Part shown: positions 11,051 through 22,005 of the stretch, piece by piece
Numbering within the stretch: the first letter of the stretch is position 1
How the letters are laid out: each line of letters starts with the position of its first letter
NCBI GenBank assembly: GCA_963556145.1
Contig: OY744462.1
Location: 62,001-126,000 of the forward strand
Reading direction: 5' to 3'
Length of the DNA: 64,000 nt
Origin: Hygrocybe punicea
Taxonomy: Eukaryota > Basidiomycota > Agaricomycetes > Agaricales > Hygrophoraceae
Notes under the pieces: model-generated
Seen by the model: the letters and a program-made list of their open reading frames with translations, nothing else
Databases searched by the model: none
Told to the model about the DNA's origin: nothing
Made by a program: the position numbers and the translations under genes

Positions 11051-11887
11051 ACCAGAACATGGTTCTACGAATAAATAAAACCGAAACCGATGAGAACGAG
11101 CAGAAACACACCTCAATCGAGTACGCAACACAAGTCGGAGAGCTCTTGTATGCTGCACATGCAACAAGACCCGATATCATGTATGCTAAGTGTTGTGCAA
11201 TTCACACGGAACCCGAGTCCAGGACACTGGACAGCACTTGAAAGGATATTCCGCTATCTAAAGGGAACAATGGATTATGAACTAATGTATGGTGGAAAGG
11301 ACCAATGGATTATGATGGAAACCATTCATTACGTCGATGCTGATTGGGGATCCAACCCGCACCATAAATCCATTAGCAGATATGTGTTCACGATCGCAGG
11401 GGGAGCCGTAGCTTGGAGCTCGAAGAAGCAGAGCATGATTGCGTTCTCAACAGCCGAAGCGGAATATGTCGCCGCTACTCATGCTATGAAGCAGTTAATC
11501 TGGCATAGAAACTTATTGAAGGAATTGGACCTACCGTCGGATGAAACATCAATTTTACGATCCGATAATCAGGCCGTGATTGCTATATCGCACAACCCAG
11601 AATTCCACATGCAGACAAAGCACATAGATATCAATCTACATTTCCTACAAGATCACATCACATCTGGTATTCTCAAAGTCACGTATATTCCTTCTGAAGA
11701 AAATCTAGCAGACATATTTACAAAAGGGTTACCTCGCCCGCTTCATGCAAAGTTCACAGCTGAACTTGGTCTATTGACCGGAGAGGAACTGGAAAGAGCG
11801 GAACACGTAACAGAATACATGGATGATGTTTACCGTGACCCAGAACAAGTCGAAGAGTATTCGACCAAGGGGGAGTGTTGGGAATAG
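11051..11887 (+). pseudogene. Copia pol, RT end and RNase H
   Basis: This resumes the Copia polyprotein after the hAT-like insertion. RNase H is complete, with its acidic residues in YVDADWG (near 11330), STAEAEYVA (near 11450) and RSDNQAVIA (near 11560), and a conserved tail with HIDINLHFLQDHI and ENLADIFTKGLP. The frame stays open from about 11160 to the stop at 11887, inside the 3' LTR. A frame change lies near 11150-11240. This is the best-preserved part of the element. Confidence 0.9.
11867..11875 (+). other. Copia polypurine tract
   Basis: AAGGGGGAG directly precedes the 3' LTR start at 11876, the expected plus-strand primer position. Confidence 0.75.
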
Positions 11888-12113
11888 CCAATAGTCACAG
11901 AAAGGATTAGTAATCCATACCACATGACCCCGGAACTCAAACACACCCATCCGATGAATAATGCTGAAGTGCAGCATGTATTCTACTCACCACAGGAAAC
12001 TTCTAGTAGATTTAGCTAGTAGTATAAAAGCCCTCTCAGAGAGAGGCAAATATAATTCATTCCACATAAAATAACTTAGCGGTCAACAACCACTGCAACT
12101 ATATATTCCAATA
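11876..12113 (+). repeat. Copia 3' LTR
   Basis: This 238-bp LTR starts TGTTGGGAATAG and ends TATTCCAATA, followed by target duplication AATCA (12114-12118). The TATA box is conserved at 12023-12030. Confidence 0.95.
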
Positions 12114-12317
12114 AATCAAATAATCAAGAAGGGCTATAGATTCTGCTTCATTCCACTGGGCTTGAGTTGGATCCTTACACTCTTTATCTTTGTCCTTAGC
12201 TTTTGACATTGAGAAGACTTCTGAGAAATAATGAAGTAGAGCCGCAAGCGTGATGAGGACAGTATGAACTCTTCGTCTGTGGCTAGCTTGGAAGTGTGCT
12301 TTGCTGTCCATGGTCAT
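12114..12317 (-). pseudogene. Myb/SANT-like gene, 5' part, split by Copia
   Basis: The minus-strand frame has a likely start at M-S-K-A-K-D-K (near 12209), with an upstream in-frame Met at 12317. A lysine-rich leader precedes QWNEAESIALLDYL, which resembles the first helix of trihelix/Myb-SANT-like DNA-binding domains. Such genes are often partners of Harbinger transposases, but the family call rests on one helix. The Copia insertion breaks the frame at the AATCA duplication; the remainder is at 5800-5942. Confidence 0.55.
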
Positions 12318-12506
12318 CAGGAAATCGGGGAGGTGCTGGTATATCCAGGCAGAGTTGATAATTGATAAGCAGACTTGTGGCCAGTTGCAATGTCTGATCT
12401 AGCCAAATAAACGCATTCAAGTACTATAATAATTATTGTGATGCTTGATCATTTGCACCTAGATTTGTGAGGATTGATTGCTATATATAAGGGGCTACCA
12501 TCTACT

Positions 12507-12895
12507 CCTAATTATTCCTCTGCAATACCATTTTTTCAAAGTGTTGTAGAACCTTGGCCATATAATATAGGCCATTATGATAAACACATCATCAGTCTTG
12601 TGAAATACCAGTTTTTTAACATCTTGGAGAACCTTGGCCATACAATATAAGCCATTGTGATGAACATTTAATTATTCCTGTGCAATACCATTTTTTTACA
12701 GCCATGTAAAGGCTTAGCCATTCCATATAAGCCATTGTGAAAAAATTTAGTTATTCCTGTGAAATACCTTCTTTTTTTACATTCATGTAGAGGCTTAGCC
12801 ATACAATATAAGCCATTGTGATAAAGATTTAGTTATTCCTGTGCAATACCATTTTTTTTACAGTCTTGTGCAACCTTGGCCATACAATATAACTC
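12507..12895. repeat. 82-bp tandem repeat, about five units
   Basis: Units share TTATTCCTGTGCAATACCAT, then poly-T, then GCCTTGGCCATACAATATAA and GCCATTGTGAT, at a spacing of 77-85 bp. Divergence between units is moderate. No reading frame is conserved. Confidence 0.85.
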
Positions 12896-13640
12896 TTATA
12901 GTACTTACCTGAACCATAAAGGCCCCCCATGGCCCTCCCTGCATTCGATTGCTAATAGTAAACACAATGGAGTCATCATCCACGATGTCCCCATCATCCC
13001 TGTTTTGGTGGTCGCCATCCCAATTGGTCCCACTGTTGAGCCGCATGAGGATGATAGTATTGACGGTTGGGGCAGTATTTCATTGATGATAGAGATGACG
13101 GCATCGCCATGGACAACCCTCCACATTCCCTGCATCACCTGCGTCGCCTTCATCACTTTGTGCCAGGCCTGCTGCCGCTAGTTCACCCACATCATTCTCT
13201 ACTTCTACTCTCACCTCACAACATGTCTCCTGCCCTCCATTGCTGCCAAATGCCAAAATCCAATTCTAAAGTTGAGTCTTTTTGTTATATTCATATGTTT
13301 ATTCAATAGTGGCCTCCTAGCCCACACGGTCCGCTCGACTTGCAGCCGCTCAACATTCTGTTGCTGATGATCGTTTCCTGGTATGTGATTGAGGCCTTCT
13401 GATATGTATGTGCTGACATTGACGTTGACAGGTAGGACAAACCGTCCAAGTCCACTATGACAATGAATGGTGAATGGGTACATACATCAAATTTCTGACT
13501 TGGGTGAGTTTTTTTTGTATTAAATCATAACCGATCCTCATTCTGCCACAAGGATAACCACCGCGTTCACATTTGTGTGGAGACTCTTGGTGAAATCACC
13601 ATTGATGTGTCGCGGTATGATGTGGAGGAATATTGAATGG
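12896..13640. other. No confident gene
   Basis: Short reading frames on both strands, none with recognisable motifs or consistent splice sites. Confidence 0.35.
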
Positions 13641-14452
13641 ATTTATTGTTTGTAAATGTAATGGACTTTTCACTGGGGGGAATATTGACAAAGGCATTGA
13701 TTTCTCACTTGCTCATTGATGCTATTGGACATGATTTCGTGCACTACAAGCCCCCGCACTCAGCACAAGCTGGTAAAGTGGTCTGCATGTGCAACTTTTC
13801 GGTGTTGAATAGAACTTACATGTTTAATTTTCCCTTGGTAGCTTTTTATCATTGACACCTACGCCTCGTTTCCTCTTTCTGCTTCATAGAGGAAGCAATC
13901 CTCCACGATGTGCGATGGCCATTGATGACATTCTTGTAAGCTACAGATGGAATATTGCATTTCTCAGCCATCAGAGGAGGCAGCACCTTTCATGTTTTCA
14001 ACCATTTCTGTAAGAGGATGTCGTGTTGGCAACAAAAGCGTAGATCAGGTTTTGTTACAGACCTCATAATGATCAGCTTGCTTGTGAGCTTAGCAAGGGA
14101 GATGGAGTCTTCTTGTTGAAAGAGGGAAGTGCAGAAGTTCTGACGATGTCACAGGAGGACCGGCGGATGCAGGAGCATGGAGGAGGGCCAAAGAGTGCAC
14201 ATGAGTGCTACAGGAAAGTGTGCAACTATGTGGGTGTTCCCGCCTAGCCTTGCCATCCTTGTCTGTTTCATCAGCGTTGTTCTTGTGGTTGTCATTCACT
14301 GACCGTCACTGCCGTCACCTTCACCGTTGTTGCCATTACCTCCCCTTCATTGTTGCCCACCATTGCCACCATCGTCCCCAGTCAGGCGTTTTCCACCCTT
14401 CATTGCCGTTTGTCGGCGGGGTTCATTGTATCCATTGCCATTGCAGGCGGGG
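13641..14452. other. No confident gene; GCC/TTGCC-rich 3' part
   Basis: Bases 14260-14450 have the GTTGCC/CCATTG trinucleotide style seen inside the hAT-like elements, for example 39300-39500. Next to the intron-like segment at 14453, this suggests another element of the same type whose ends I could not place. Confidence 0.4.
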
Positions 14453-14530
14453 CTACGCTCGGATTGGATAAGTTGTTTGCTTAGTTAGAACAGAAAAAAA
14501 GACTTACCTTGTTCAGCAGGGTGGATGCAC
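14453..14530 (-). other. G-x-V-H-P-like exon end plus 55-nt intron
   Basis: On the minus strand, bases down to 14508 read W-C-I-H-P-A-E-Q. A canonical intron follows at 14507-14453: donor GTAAGT, CTAAC branch-like site, acceptor GCGTAG. The exon-donor context matches the modules in hAT-like element 3 and in the KDZ element. Confidence 0.55.
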
Positions 14531-16462
14531 CACTTCCCACTGCACTTCTCCTTGTATCCTATCCATCCATCATTGTCACATAGGTGTTGTCATTGTCGTT
14601 GCTGCCACATGCGCCATACAAAGTCCGGAAAAATAAAATAACAGAAAAATACCACCCATGAGCACTTGGGTGATACCACGTACCTACGATTTAGCAATGT
14701 AAACCCAGTAAGGAGGGGGATGCATGGACATATGAAGATTACCGGAGAGACAAAGCATGTCAAAGGTGCAAGGTGGAGTGAAAAAAATGACGACGTGACA
14801 TTTTCTTTTTTCGCCAATCACCACCAGCACAAAATGGGAGCCGCAATCCTGCCAAGGAACTTAGCCCATCTAGAGCTGTAATCTAGGCATTGTCCCCTGC
14901 CCAACAGGGCCATAATCTAGCCCACTGGAGCCATAATCCAACCACCATCCCATTGCTTGTCACTCAAACTTGCCGCCGGTCAATCTTGCTCATTTTTCAT
15001 CTGATTCTTAACTCGACCGCCATCGGACTCACTGGACCCAGGTCCATATCTTAAGATTTGGTTCAGTAGTTGTGGAGGAATAGAAGGATTGTTTTTGGAA
15101 AGTTTGGATCATATGTCAGGAACCAAAGGGTGTCTTTCATTCATTCCACACTCGATCTTCAAGAGCTCGTTCACCGCTTCCGATTGATTCCTCATTCAAG
15201 CTTTTTCATCCACTTTCACTGCGCAATCACAATTTCTGTGATCTGCACTCTTCTGACCCTTCTATGGCTTCACCACACCCTCCTGGCATCTCTTATACCC
15301 TTCCTACACCCTCTGCACCCTCTCCACACTTCCCCCACCTCCAGCACACCCCTTCGCTCTCCCTATCCTCTCCTCATATCCCCATGCACTCTCAGTGCTG
15401 TCCTGCTTTCTCCCTTCTCCCTGTGGTTTTCCCATTGCCTCTATACAATCATAGTTCTACATACATATTTATTGAACTGCACTCGATAGTCGGGGCAGGC
15501 TTTGGAGTGGATTTCCAGATGCCAATTCATGCCGATTAATACCTGCATGTTCTATATTAAACTCTTATACCTTAGGGTCATAGCAATGCCATTTTCGAAA
15601 TCTTGACATGATCTTACACTGGATATAAGCTGCTTGCTGCGTCTGGTGCTGTTGAGCAATGTCATAACTGACATGGTACAGTCTGAGCCTTGCTTGCCTC
15701 CAACTCTCCAGTGCCACCCCAAATTCACCCAAATTCACCCAGAGCTTTCAGGCCCTTGAAATTTACCAACAAATTAGGGTAAATTTACCCGGGCTAATTC
15801 CTGGAACACAAGTCTCATGGTAAAGGTTGAAAGGTTGAAAGAGCGGAGAACGAAGATAGCCTCAATGCTTCAGAAGTTGCCATGACCAAATTTAGGTCAA
15901 TTTGGACCGGCCAAACTATTTGTCACGGCAATTTCCAAAGCGTCGAGGCCTTCTTTGTACTCCGCTCTTTCGGGTTGTCTTCCTTTACTGTCACCGTGAT
16001 CAGGACTCATAACTTAAAGAGCTGCAAGGCTCAATTGGAGACTTACACAGGAGACATGGGAAGATATCTCCGCTTCAAATAATGTCTAGATAATGACTTA
16101 TAAATTGAAATTATTTTCATTGTTATCTCCAATACGGATATTATACAGAAAATAAACATTTCTGGAAACAATTTCTAGAGACAAAATAGTGCTTCCCGAA
16201 AGTATAATTATTCTTGCTCTTATTGTTTTCCTTATTTTGTAGCGGTATTTGCAATACAGAAAACTAGTCAAATTCTTAAAATATTCCCACTGATATCCGT
16301 AACGTGGAAATCAACTCAATTGTTTAGACTATCTGAGCCATAGATACCGACCTGATATTCTGTAAAAATGAATCCTATTTGTCTACAAAATACATTAACT
16401 ATTAGGATGGAAGATATCGATCAGGAAATATAAATTATTTGCTTCGGTTTCTGACTTCCAGA
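14531..16462. other. No confident gene
   Basis: This contains CT-rich frames (15264-15489) without known motifs, AATTTACC/GGTAAATT words at 15720-15800 and 15890-15915, and an AT-rich tail at 16083-16440 that looks non-coding. Confidence 0.35.
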
Positions 16463-16496
16463 CTAGTGGGGTGTGGGCCATTGCTTTGCATGGCAT
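16463..16496 (-). other. Helitron 3' terminus with hairpin and CTAG end
   Basis: On the minus strand the end reads GCCATGCAAAGC(A)ATGGC, a short stem-loop, then CCACACCCCACTAG, followed by T. A hairpin about 14 nt before CTRR and insertion before T are the standard Helitron 3' features. The same end recurs at 50805. Confidence 0.85.
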
Positions 16497-16531
16497 GTTA
16501 CTCGTCCCTCATTTTAGCAAGAGAACACATA

Positions 16532-17527
16532 TTAAGATTGAGCATATATAAACAGTACAGCATTATTACCATTACATGACAATAAATTAATATTTGAAAA
16601 GTCATCTATATCACCTTCATTAATACAAATTGATCTGGTTGATATACCCTCATGAAACCATACCATACTGTTGATGAATATGCGGGCAGTAAAATGTGCA
16701 TCACCAAAGTACACAATTCCTCTCAACGTGTAAGCAGTGGATATGTCATCAATTGACAAGTTTATAACTTGACTAATTATTAAATTCTCAATAGAGTCAA
16801 CTGTAAACATGATTAGAGGTGGAATTTTGTTAAATGCAATAAATTTAGTAATCTCTCCCCAACACAATTGACATTTGTGCCGTTGTCTATTAACTATGAT
16901 TTGAGCAAGACATGTTGAGATTGTTCCAGAAAATGAATATGAACAATGAAAGATGGCGTCACATCTATCATTTTCCAGAATGGTTATGTTTTCACAATTG
17001 ATACATTTAAGACAAGTTGAAGTCATTGGTTCATTTGCTTTCATTATATAATGGGCCAAATCACTTATGGCAATGCCAACTTGACCATAAGGAAATATTT
17101 CGGGTTTATCTTGATGCAATAAATGTCTGATTGTATTTCTAACTGTTTCTAAATCTGTTGTGTGATTCTTGGATCGTTTGAATCCTAAGCTCAAAATCTT
17201 TAATATTTCATTGATGCTATTGAATCTTTTTTTCCAACTTGATGGATCTTCATTCCATATTGCTAGTAATATTGTCAAGAGTGAATCATAAGCACAGCTC
17301 CAATCTTGCGCATCCCATATAAACCCTTTTGGTTCATTTAATTCAATAGTACTTGTTTTTTGTCTTTTTTTCACTATGGAAGATGAACTTACAACTTGTT
17401 GTAATTTTCGTTTTTTATTTTGCAATACATTGGCCGTCGAATTTTTATGAGTGACAGTGATTGGAACAGTTCCTTTTGCAGGAACAAAGTTGAGGTTTCT
17501 GAAATCTGCCTTTTGATTTTTGTTCAT
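16532..17527 (-). CDS. Helitron-associated papain-fold peptidase-like protein
   Basis: This intact 331-aa frame sits just inside the Helitron 3' end. The N-terminal 60 residues are basic and Lys/Ser-rich. DWSCAYDSLLTILLAIWN (about residues 75-92) resembles the Cys box of papain-fold deubiquitinases (USP/OTU-like), with Cys in C-A-Y-D-S. Near the C-terminus, RGIVYFGDAHFTARI and MVWFHEGI resemble a His box. Two CxxC pairs lie between (CLKCINC; CQLCWG). This layout suggests a USP-like fold, and OTU/peptidase domains are known in some Helitrons. Catalysis is inferred only. A fragment of a paralogue is at 52269-52556. Confidence 0.65.
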   Translation of the reverse strand: MNKNQKADFRNLNFVPAKGTVPITVTHKNSTANVLQNKKRKLQQVVSSSSIVKKRQKTSTIELNEPKGFIWDAQDWSCAYDSLLTILLAIWNEDPSSWKKRFNSINEILKILSLGFKRSKNHTTDLETVRNTIRHLLHQDKPEIFPYGQVGIAISDLAHYIMKANEPMTSTCLKCINCENITILENDRCDAIFHCSYSFSGTISTCLAQIIVNRQRHKCQLCWGEITKFIAFNKIPPLIMFTVDSIENLIISQVINLSIDDISTAYTLRGIVYFGDAHFTARIFINSMVWFHEGISTRSICINEGDIDDFSNINLLSCNGNNAVLFIYAQS

Positions 17528-17650
17528 AGGTTTAATTAATTGCCATGGAGAGGGCTGTGTTGTGTATTGATTTAGTTGCTCCGTGGCTTTCCATGCGATA
17601 GCATGATGAATGTTTTTTGGAATATATGACTTTCCTTTCCATTTTCTAAA

Positions 17651-20600
17651 TCAATCAATGATAGAATTTCGCTGATCTCCCTTGACATGGTCTGGTAATA
17701 GTCCTTGATATTTCAGTTTGGTAATCTCATCAAGCAGTTCTAATTCTCTGAATTCTTGCCTGAGATATCCAGAAGCACCCCCAGTAATTACTTTAGGATC
17801 AAAGCCTTGCATGATGATAGTTCCTGCTGCAGAAGCACTTCTTGATAAGCAAGTATAATAGGATTGGTGGTTTCTACAACTACTGAGGTCAACTACATTG
17901 TTAGGACGAGTACGTCCTTGACATGCATAATCAGTCATTGCAAAATTAGGCAGTACCAACACTTGTTCTCTTGACAAAGATATCACATCATCATTGGGTA
18001 ATGAGCACATGGTGGACGTGACATGTTTTGTAATCGGCACCACATTTTCAGGAAGTCCTTCTATGTTAATTCTTTTTTGAGGATTCAATAATCTGACAAA
18101 TAAAGTGTCCAGTACAGTTTGTTGCTCAGGACCTATTGCACTCTGCCAACCCACAACTATGCCCTCTGCTCCTTTGGTAATACAGCACTCTGTCGCATCA
18201 TTGTTTCTCAGCATCACTGGCATGCCTACACATAAGTCCAATCTTCCTGGTATATGATCAGAGGATGATGCATGTGGTTGGCTCCAAAGTAGCTTTTGGA
18301 GTGAAGGTTCCAATATCTTTGTGTGTCGAATAGGATCCAAAATTGTTGACATGTGATGAGATTTTCTTTTGCTATTGGAACTAGTAGGATCATTCCATCT
18401 GTCTATGGAATAGAATGATGTCAATGGTCTCCTATTTTCAGCAGCAAAACGTTGAATACCAAGTTCATTGATTTTGTCTTTTTGTGCATTCAATGCAGTT
18501 ATAACTGACACATTCCTGAATTTCTTTTGGGCTAATTTTGGATCATTTGGACCTTTTCCTGCAACACGAGTACGAAGAAATGCAATATCATTGGGAGTAC
18601 ATGCTTTGTACCTCATGTTTGCCAAAGCAAGCCTCAGTTGGACATCTTCTTCTGACTGATTGGTTTGTCTCATATTTTCACGTAATATAACAACTGTTGT
18701 AATTTGATGCCAAAGAGCGTTGCCTATAGCCGCTTCCTGATTTGCTATAGTTTGACTGGAATTGATTTGGACACCAACGGTTCCAGAGTATAAAGGAGCA
18801 CCACTCATAGCTGGTGGAAGTTGGCCAAAATCTCCTGCAAATATCATATTAATGCCACCAAAGGGTTCATCATAAACACCACGTGCTTTTGCACACTGAG
18901 CACTGATTTTATACATATCTCTGCAAGATAACATTGACACCTCATCGATGAAAATGTAATCCACACCATCAAGATTGGCACGGACTTGTGCAAGGGAACG
19001 TGATGATCCTCCCTGATTAATTCCAAGAATGGAGTGATATGTGGATCCATTTACAAGGGCAGCAGCACCACCGGTTGGTGCAAGAACCACAAATCGATGA
19101 TTTTCATTGTGTTTACCAAAAAAACTAGTCAATGCTTTGATGACTTGTGATTTCCCTGTGCCTGCCATCCCACCAAGATACATGCATAGCTTATCAGAAC
19201 TGTTAATCAAGGTAGAGTGATTGGCAATGATATGAAATGCTCTCTTTTGGTCAGTGTTCAACTTGTAATCATTGATAGTTATATCAATAAGATGACGATC
19301 AGCTCTGTTTGCAGGAATAAACATATGGTTGATGTATGCTGCATCCACTATCTTGACATCATTATATTGGAAATTTGCCAATTTATCTATGGTTGCTGTG
19401 TTTGTTGGTAAATTTTTATTTCTGTCATTGATGATTTCTTTTTTCTTTGCAAGGACTGCAGCTCTCCAAAATTTTGCTGATTGTACTACAGATGGTTCTA
19501 TAGATATCAATGGTCCTATCTCTGGGGTACCATCAATACAATCATCGAGCCATCCTGACCTTTTCAAAGTTCTTTCAGCTATCAGCATTTGATCCTTCCT
19601 CTTTTGACCTTTATGACCAAGTTTCAGGAGTATTTCTGTGTCATTATTGTCTTCATCAATGTTGTTGTTGAAGTCGTCGCCATTAAGTGCTAATTCAGTA
19701 ATGTGCATGTCATCCAGTTCATCAAGACTATTTGAAGTTGCCCATGAATACCTTATATCTGCAGTATTATTCTTCTGACGTTTAGCAGAGAAATCATCTC
19801 TTGCATCCAAACAGTCATATGGCAGACCAAAGTATTTCATGATCTCCAGCTCTCTTTTAGAAAACTCATGGTCTATAAAAGCATTATCCCATGTTTGTAA
19901 TTTACATTTGAGTTCTTTGCCACTTCTCCATGGCATGAAAAATGTTAACATTGTACAACAATAATATTCTCGATCACCACGTTCAGCCCTTGGCAAAGTG
20001 TTTGGAATAAAATTAGGAACTATGAAGGGATCATTCCCTTTCATTTTGGCATGGTGGGTAAGATATTGTGGATGATTGGGATGTAAAGTATAATCATTTT
20101 CAATTTTTGTCAATTTATTGAGATCAACTTCATTTGTTTTATCAGCTATTTCTGAACCTGCATTTCTATTTAAACTATCAGGTTTTGGAATTTCATCTAT
20201 CTCCATGAGTATATCATTGTCAACGACATCAGACAAGTTGTCATCACGGGAATATTCAACATTAGTAGGTTCAGTGAAAGAGTCAGACAAATTATCACAG
20301 CCTAAATTGTCAAAAATATGGTTTTGCACTGGTTCTTTTCTGGCCCTTTTGGTCTTTGTTTTGGTGCGTCTTTTATTTGGTTCCATAGTGGCAAGACGTA
20401 TCCAGTCATATAGTGATACATTATCATACAAGGCTGGTCTGAACATATAATTATTTATATTGGAAAGTCCAATGTATGCGCCATTATTCTTACCAATAAC
20501 AACCTTTTGTGCATTATTTTGGTCTTCACATATATTAGCAATGTCTTCATCAGACCATGCACTGATAACCTCTTTAACATAAGATCTCCAAAAGAATGGC

Positions 20601-20887
20601 ACGAATTTATGACTGGTGTAGTGATCAGGATTTCCAAGGACATATAATGAAGCCATTGGAGCACCAATTTCCATTTTGGAGGTGAGTGAATTGACTATTT
20701 GTGTAAACAGTTTTCTGACTTTGTCTTTCCTTTTCAGGTCGCCACCAATCATTTCGAAATTCTTATCAAAAATACTTTTTATTACTTCAAAAGTGCTATA
20801 GGTCTTCAAGGAGAATTTTGTGATATAATCTGTTATGTATGCAACTATGGCCTTTATAGCAGTACCTGATAATAAGCTGGTCACATC
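17651..20887 (-). pseudogene. Helitron Rep/helicase, C-terminal part (PIF1-type helicase)
   Basis: A 1,077-residue open stretch covers the end of the Rep region and the whole helicase. Helicase motifs are intact: Walker A GGMAGTGKSQVIKAL (about residue 570), Walker B FIDEVSML (about 643), FAGDFGQLPP, a V-I-L-R-E-N-M-R-Q block, and a terminal block with C-Q-G-R-T-R-P and CLSRSASA. Helitron helicases unwind donor DNA during rolling-circle transposition. The N-terminal start T-S-L-L-S-G-T-A is not a true start: the frame continues upstream across the hAT-like element (20888-21997) at the duplicated GTCACATC. Confidence 0.88.
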
Positions 20888-21221
20888 TAGTGTTGCCGTA
20901 GTTCGGTTCCGAACCTAGCCGAACCCAGTTCAAACCCCGAACCGAACCCTAGGTTCAGTCTAAGTTCAGCCAAGTGCTGAACCGGACCGCGGGTTCAGTT
21001 CCGGGTTTCGAGGCCTGCCGGATTTCCTGAACGGCTCCAAACCGCGTCCAAACCGCGAACGGGGATATTTTTAAGGTATTTATTTCATTTATTTTTCGCA
21101 TTCCTTTACTTACTTTTTCGTGTTAAACGGTATCATGTGACCGTTACAGGGAGCTTTCTTCACCAACACGCAACAACGCAAGGCCAATGAACGCGACACA
21201 ATGTCGCGTTCATGAACACAG

Positions 21222-21267
21222 GTACGTATTTTACTTTCCTGAACTTTACTAATGTTGTCTGCTACAG
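21222..21267 (+). other. 46-nt intron-like segment
   Basis: Donor GTACGT, TTACTAAT branch-like site and CTACAG acceptor fit short basidiomycete introns. It lies between the left subterminal words and the trinucleotide tract of hAT-like element 2. Confidence 0.5.
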
Positions 21268-21796
21268 GAAGCTCGACCGCGACCGCAGTGTGACCACACC
21301 CACGGCCGCGAGATGACCACCCAACGCCAACCCAATGCCAACGGACGCGCGACAGCTGCAACACCACCACCACCACCACCACCAGCGGCGGCAACAACAA
21401 CGGCAACGACAACCACGACGGCCAGCAGCAGCAGCAGCAATGCCGGCAGCAGCAGCAGTGGCAACGGCAACGGCAACAGCAGCGGCAGCAGCAATGGCCA
21501 CGACAGCAGCGGCAGCAGTGGCAGCAGCAACGGCGACGGCAGCAGGAGCAGCGCCGGCAGCGGCAGCAACGACGGCAGCAACGACGGCAGCAGCAGTATC
21601 AGCAGCAACGGCGGCAACAGCAGCAGCAGCAGCAGCAGCAGCTGTGGCAGCAACACCACCACAACCATACCACCGCCCCAACGAGGACAACAGTTCACAG
21701 CAGCAGCGCTGGCAATGCCACGCAGGGACCATGGGACAAGACCCCCCGTCCCTCCACATCCCTTGGGGACACCGGAGGGCTCCCCCGCACCCATCT

Positions 21797-21850
21797 ACCT
21801 CGCGAAGTGCAGCGCCGTATCTATTGATACGCGCCTGCCATTCGCGAGGA
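21797..21850. repeat. TCAATTGA-type palindrome, copy C
   Basis: It opens ACCTCGCGAA, has a centre TCTATTGATA and closes TTCGCGAGGA. Internal GCAG/CTGC and GCG blocks are symmetric. Confidence 0.7.
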
Positions 21851-22005
21851 GAACGGACGGGGTGAGCCGAACGCGAAGAGACGGTTCAACGCCGTCTGGG
21901 TCCGGGTTTGGCCATGTGCCAAACCGGACCCGAAGTTCAGTTCGCGGTTCCGCCAAAAAGGGTCGGAACCGGACCGAACTGAACTTCGGCAACACTAGTC
22001 ACATC

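Larger units (their letters stand above)
5943..12113 (+). mobile_element. Ty1/Copia LTR retrotransposon, full length, defective
   Basis: It is bounded by LTRs at 5943-6184 and 11876-12113 and flanked by the 5-bp duplication AATCA (5938-5942, 12114-12118). Domain order is Copia type: gag with a CCHC knuckle, protease, integrase, reverse transcriptase, RNase H. Without the nested hAT-like element (9701-11050) it is about 4.8 kb. It has at least six stops or frame breaks. It inserted into a minus-strand Myb/SANT-like gene. Confidence 0.95.
20888..21997. mobile_element. Non-autonomous hAT-like element 2 (inside Helitron)
   Basis: Ends read TAGTGTTGCCGTAGTTCGG (left) and TAGTGTTGCCGAAGTTCAG (right, reverse complement). 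The 8-bp duplication GTCACATC is exact (20880-20887, 21998-22005), and the Helitron frame rejoins across it. Private words are GGTTCGAACC, CCGAACC and GGTTCAG (20895-21050, 21860-21990). The interior has a 46-nt intron-like segment, a CAG/CGG trinucleotide tract (21350-21670) and one TCAATTGA-type palindrome. No transposase. Confidence 0.92.
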
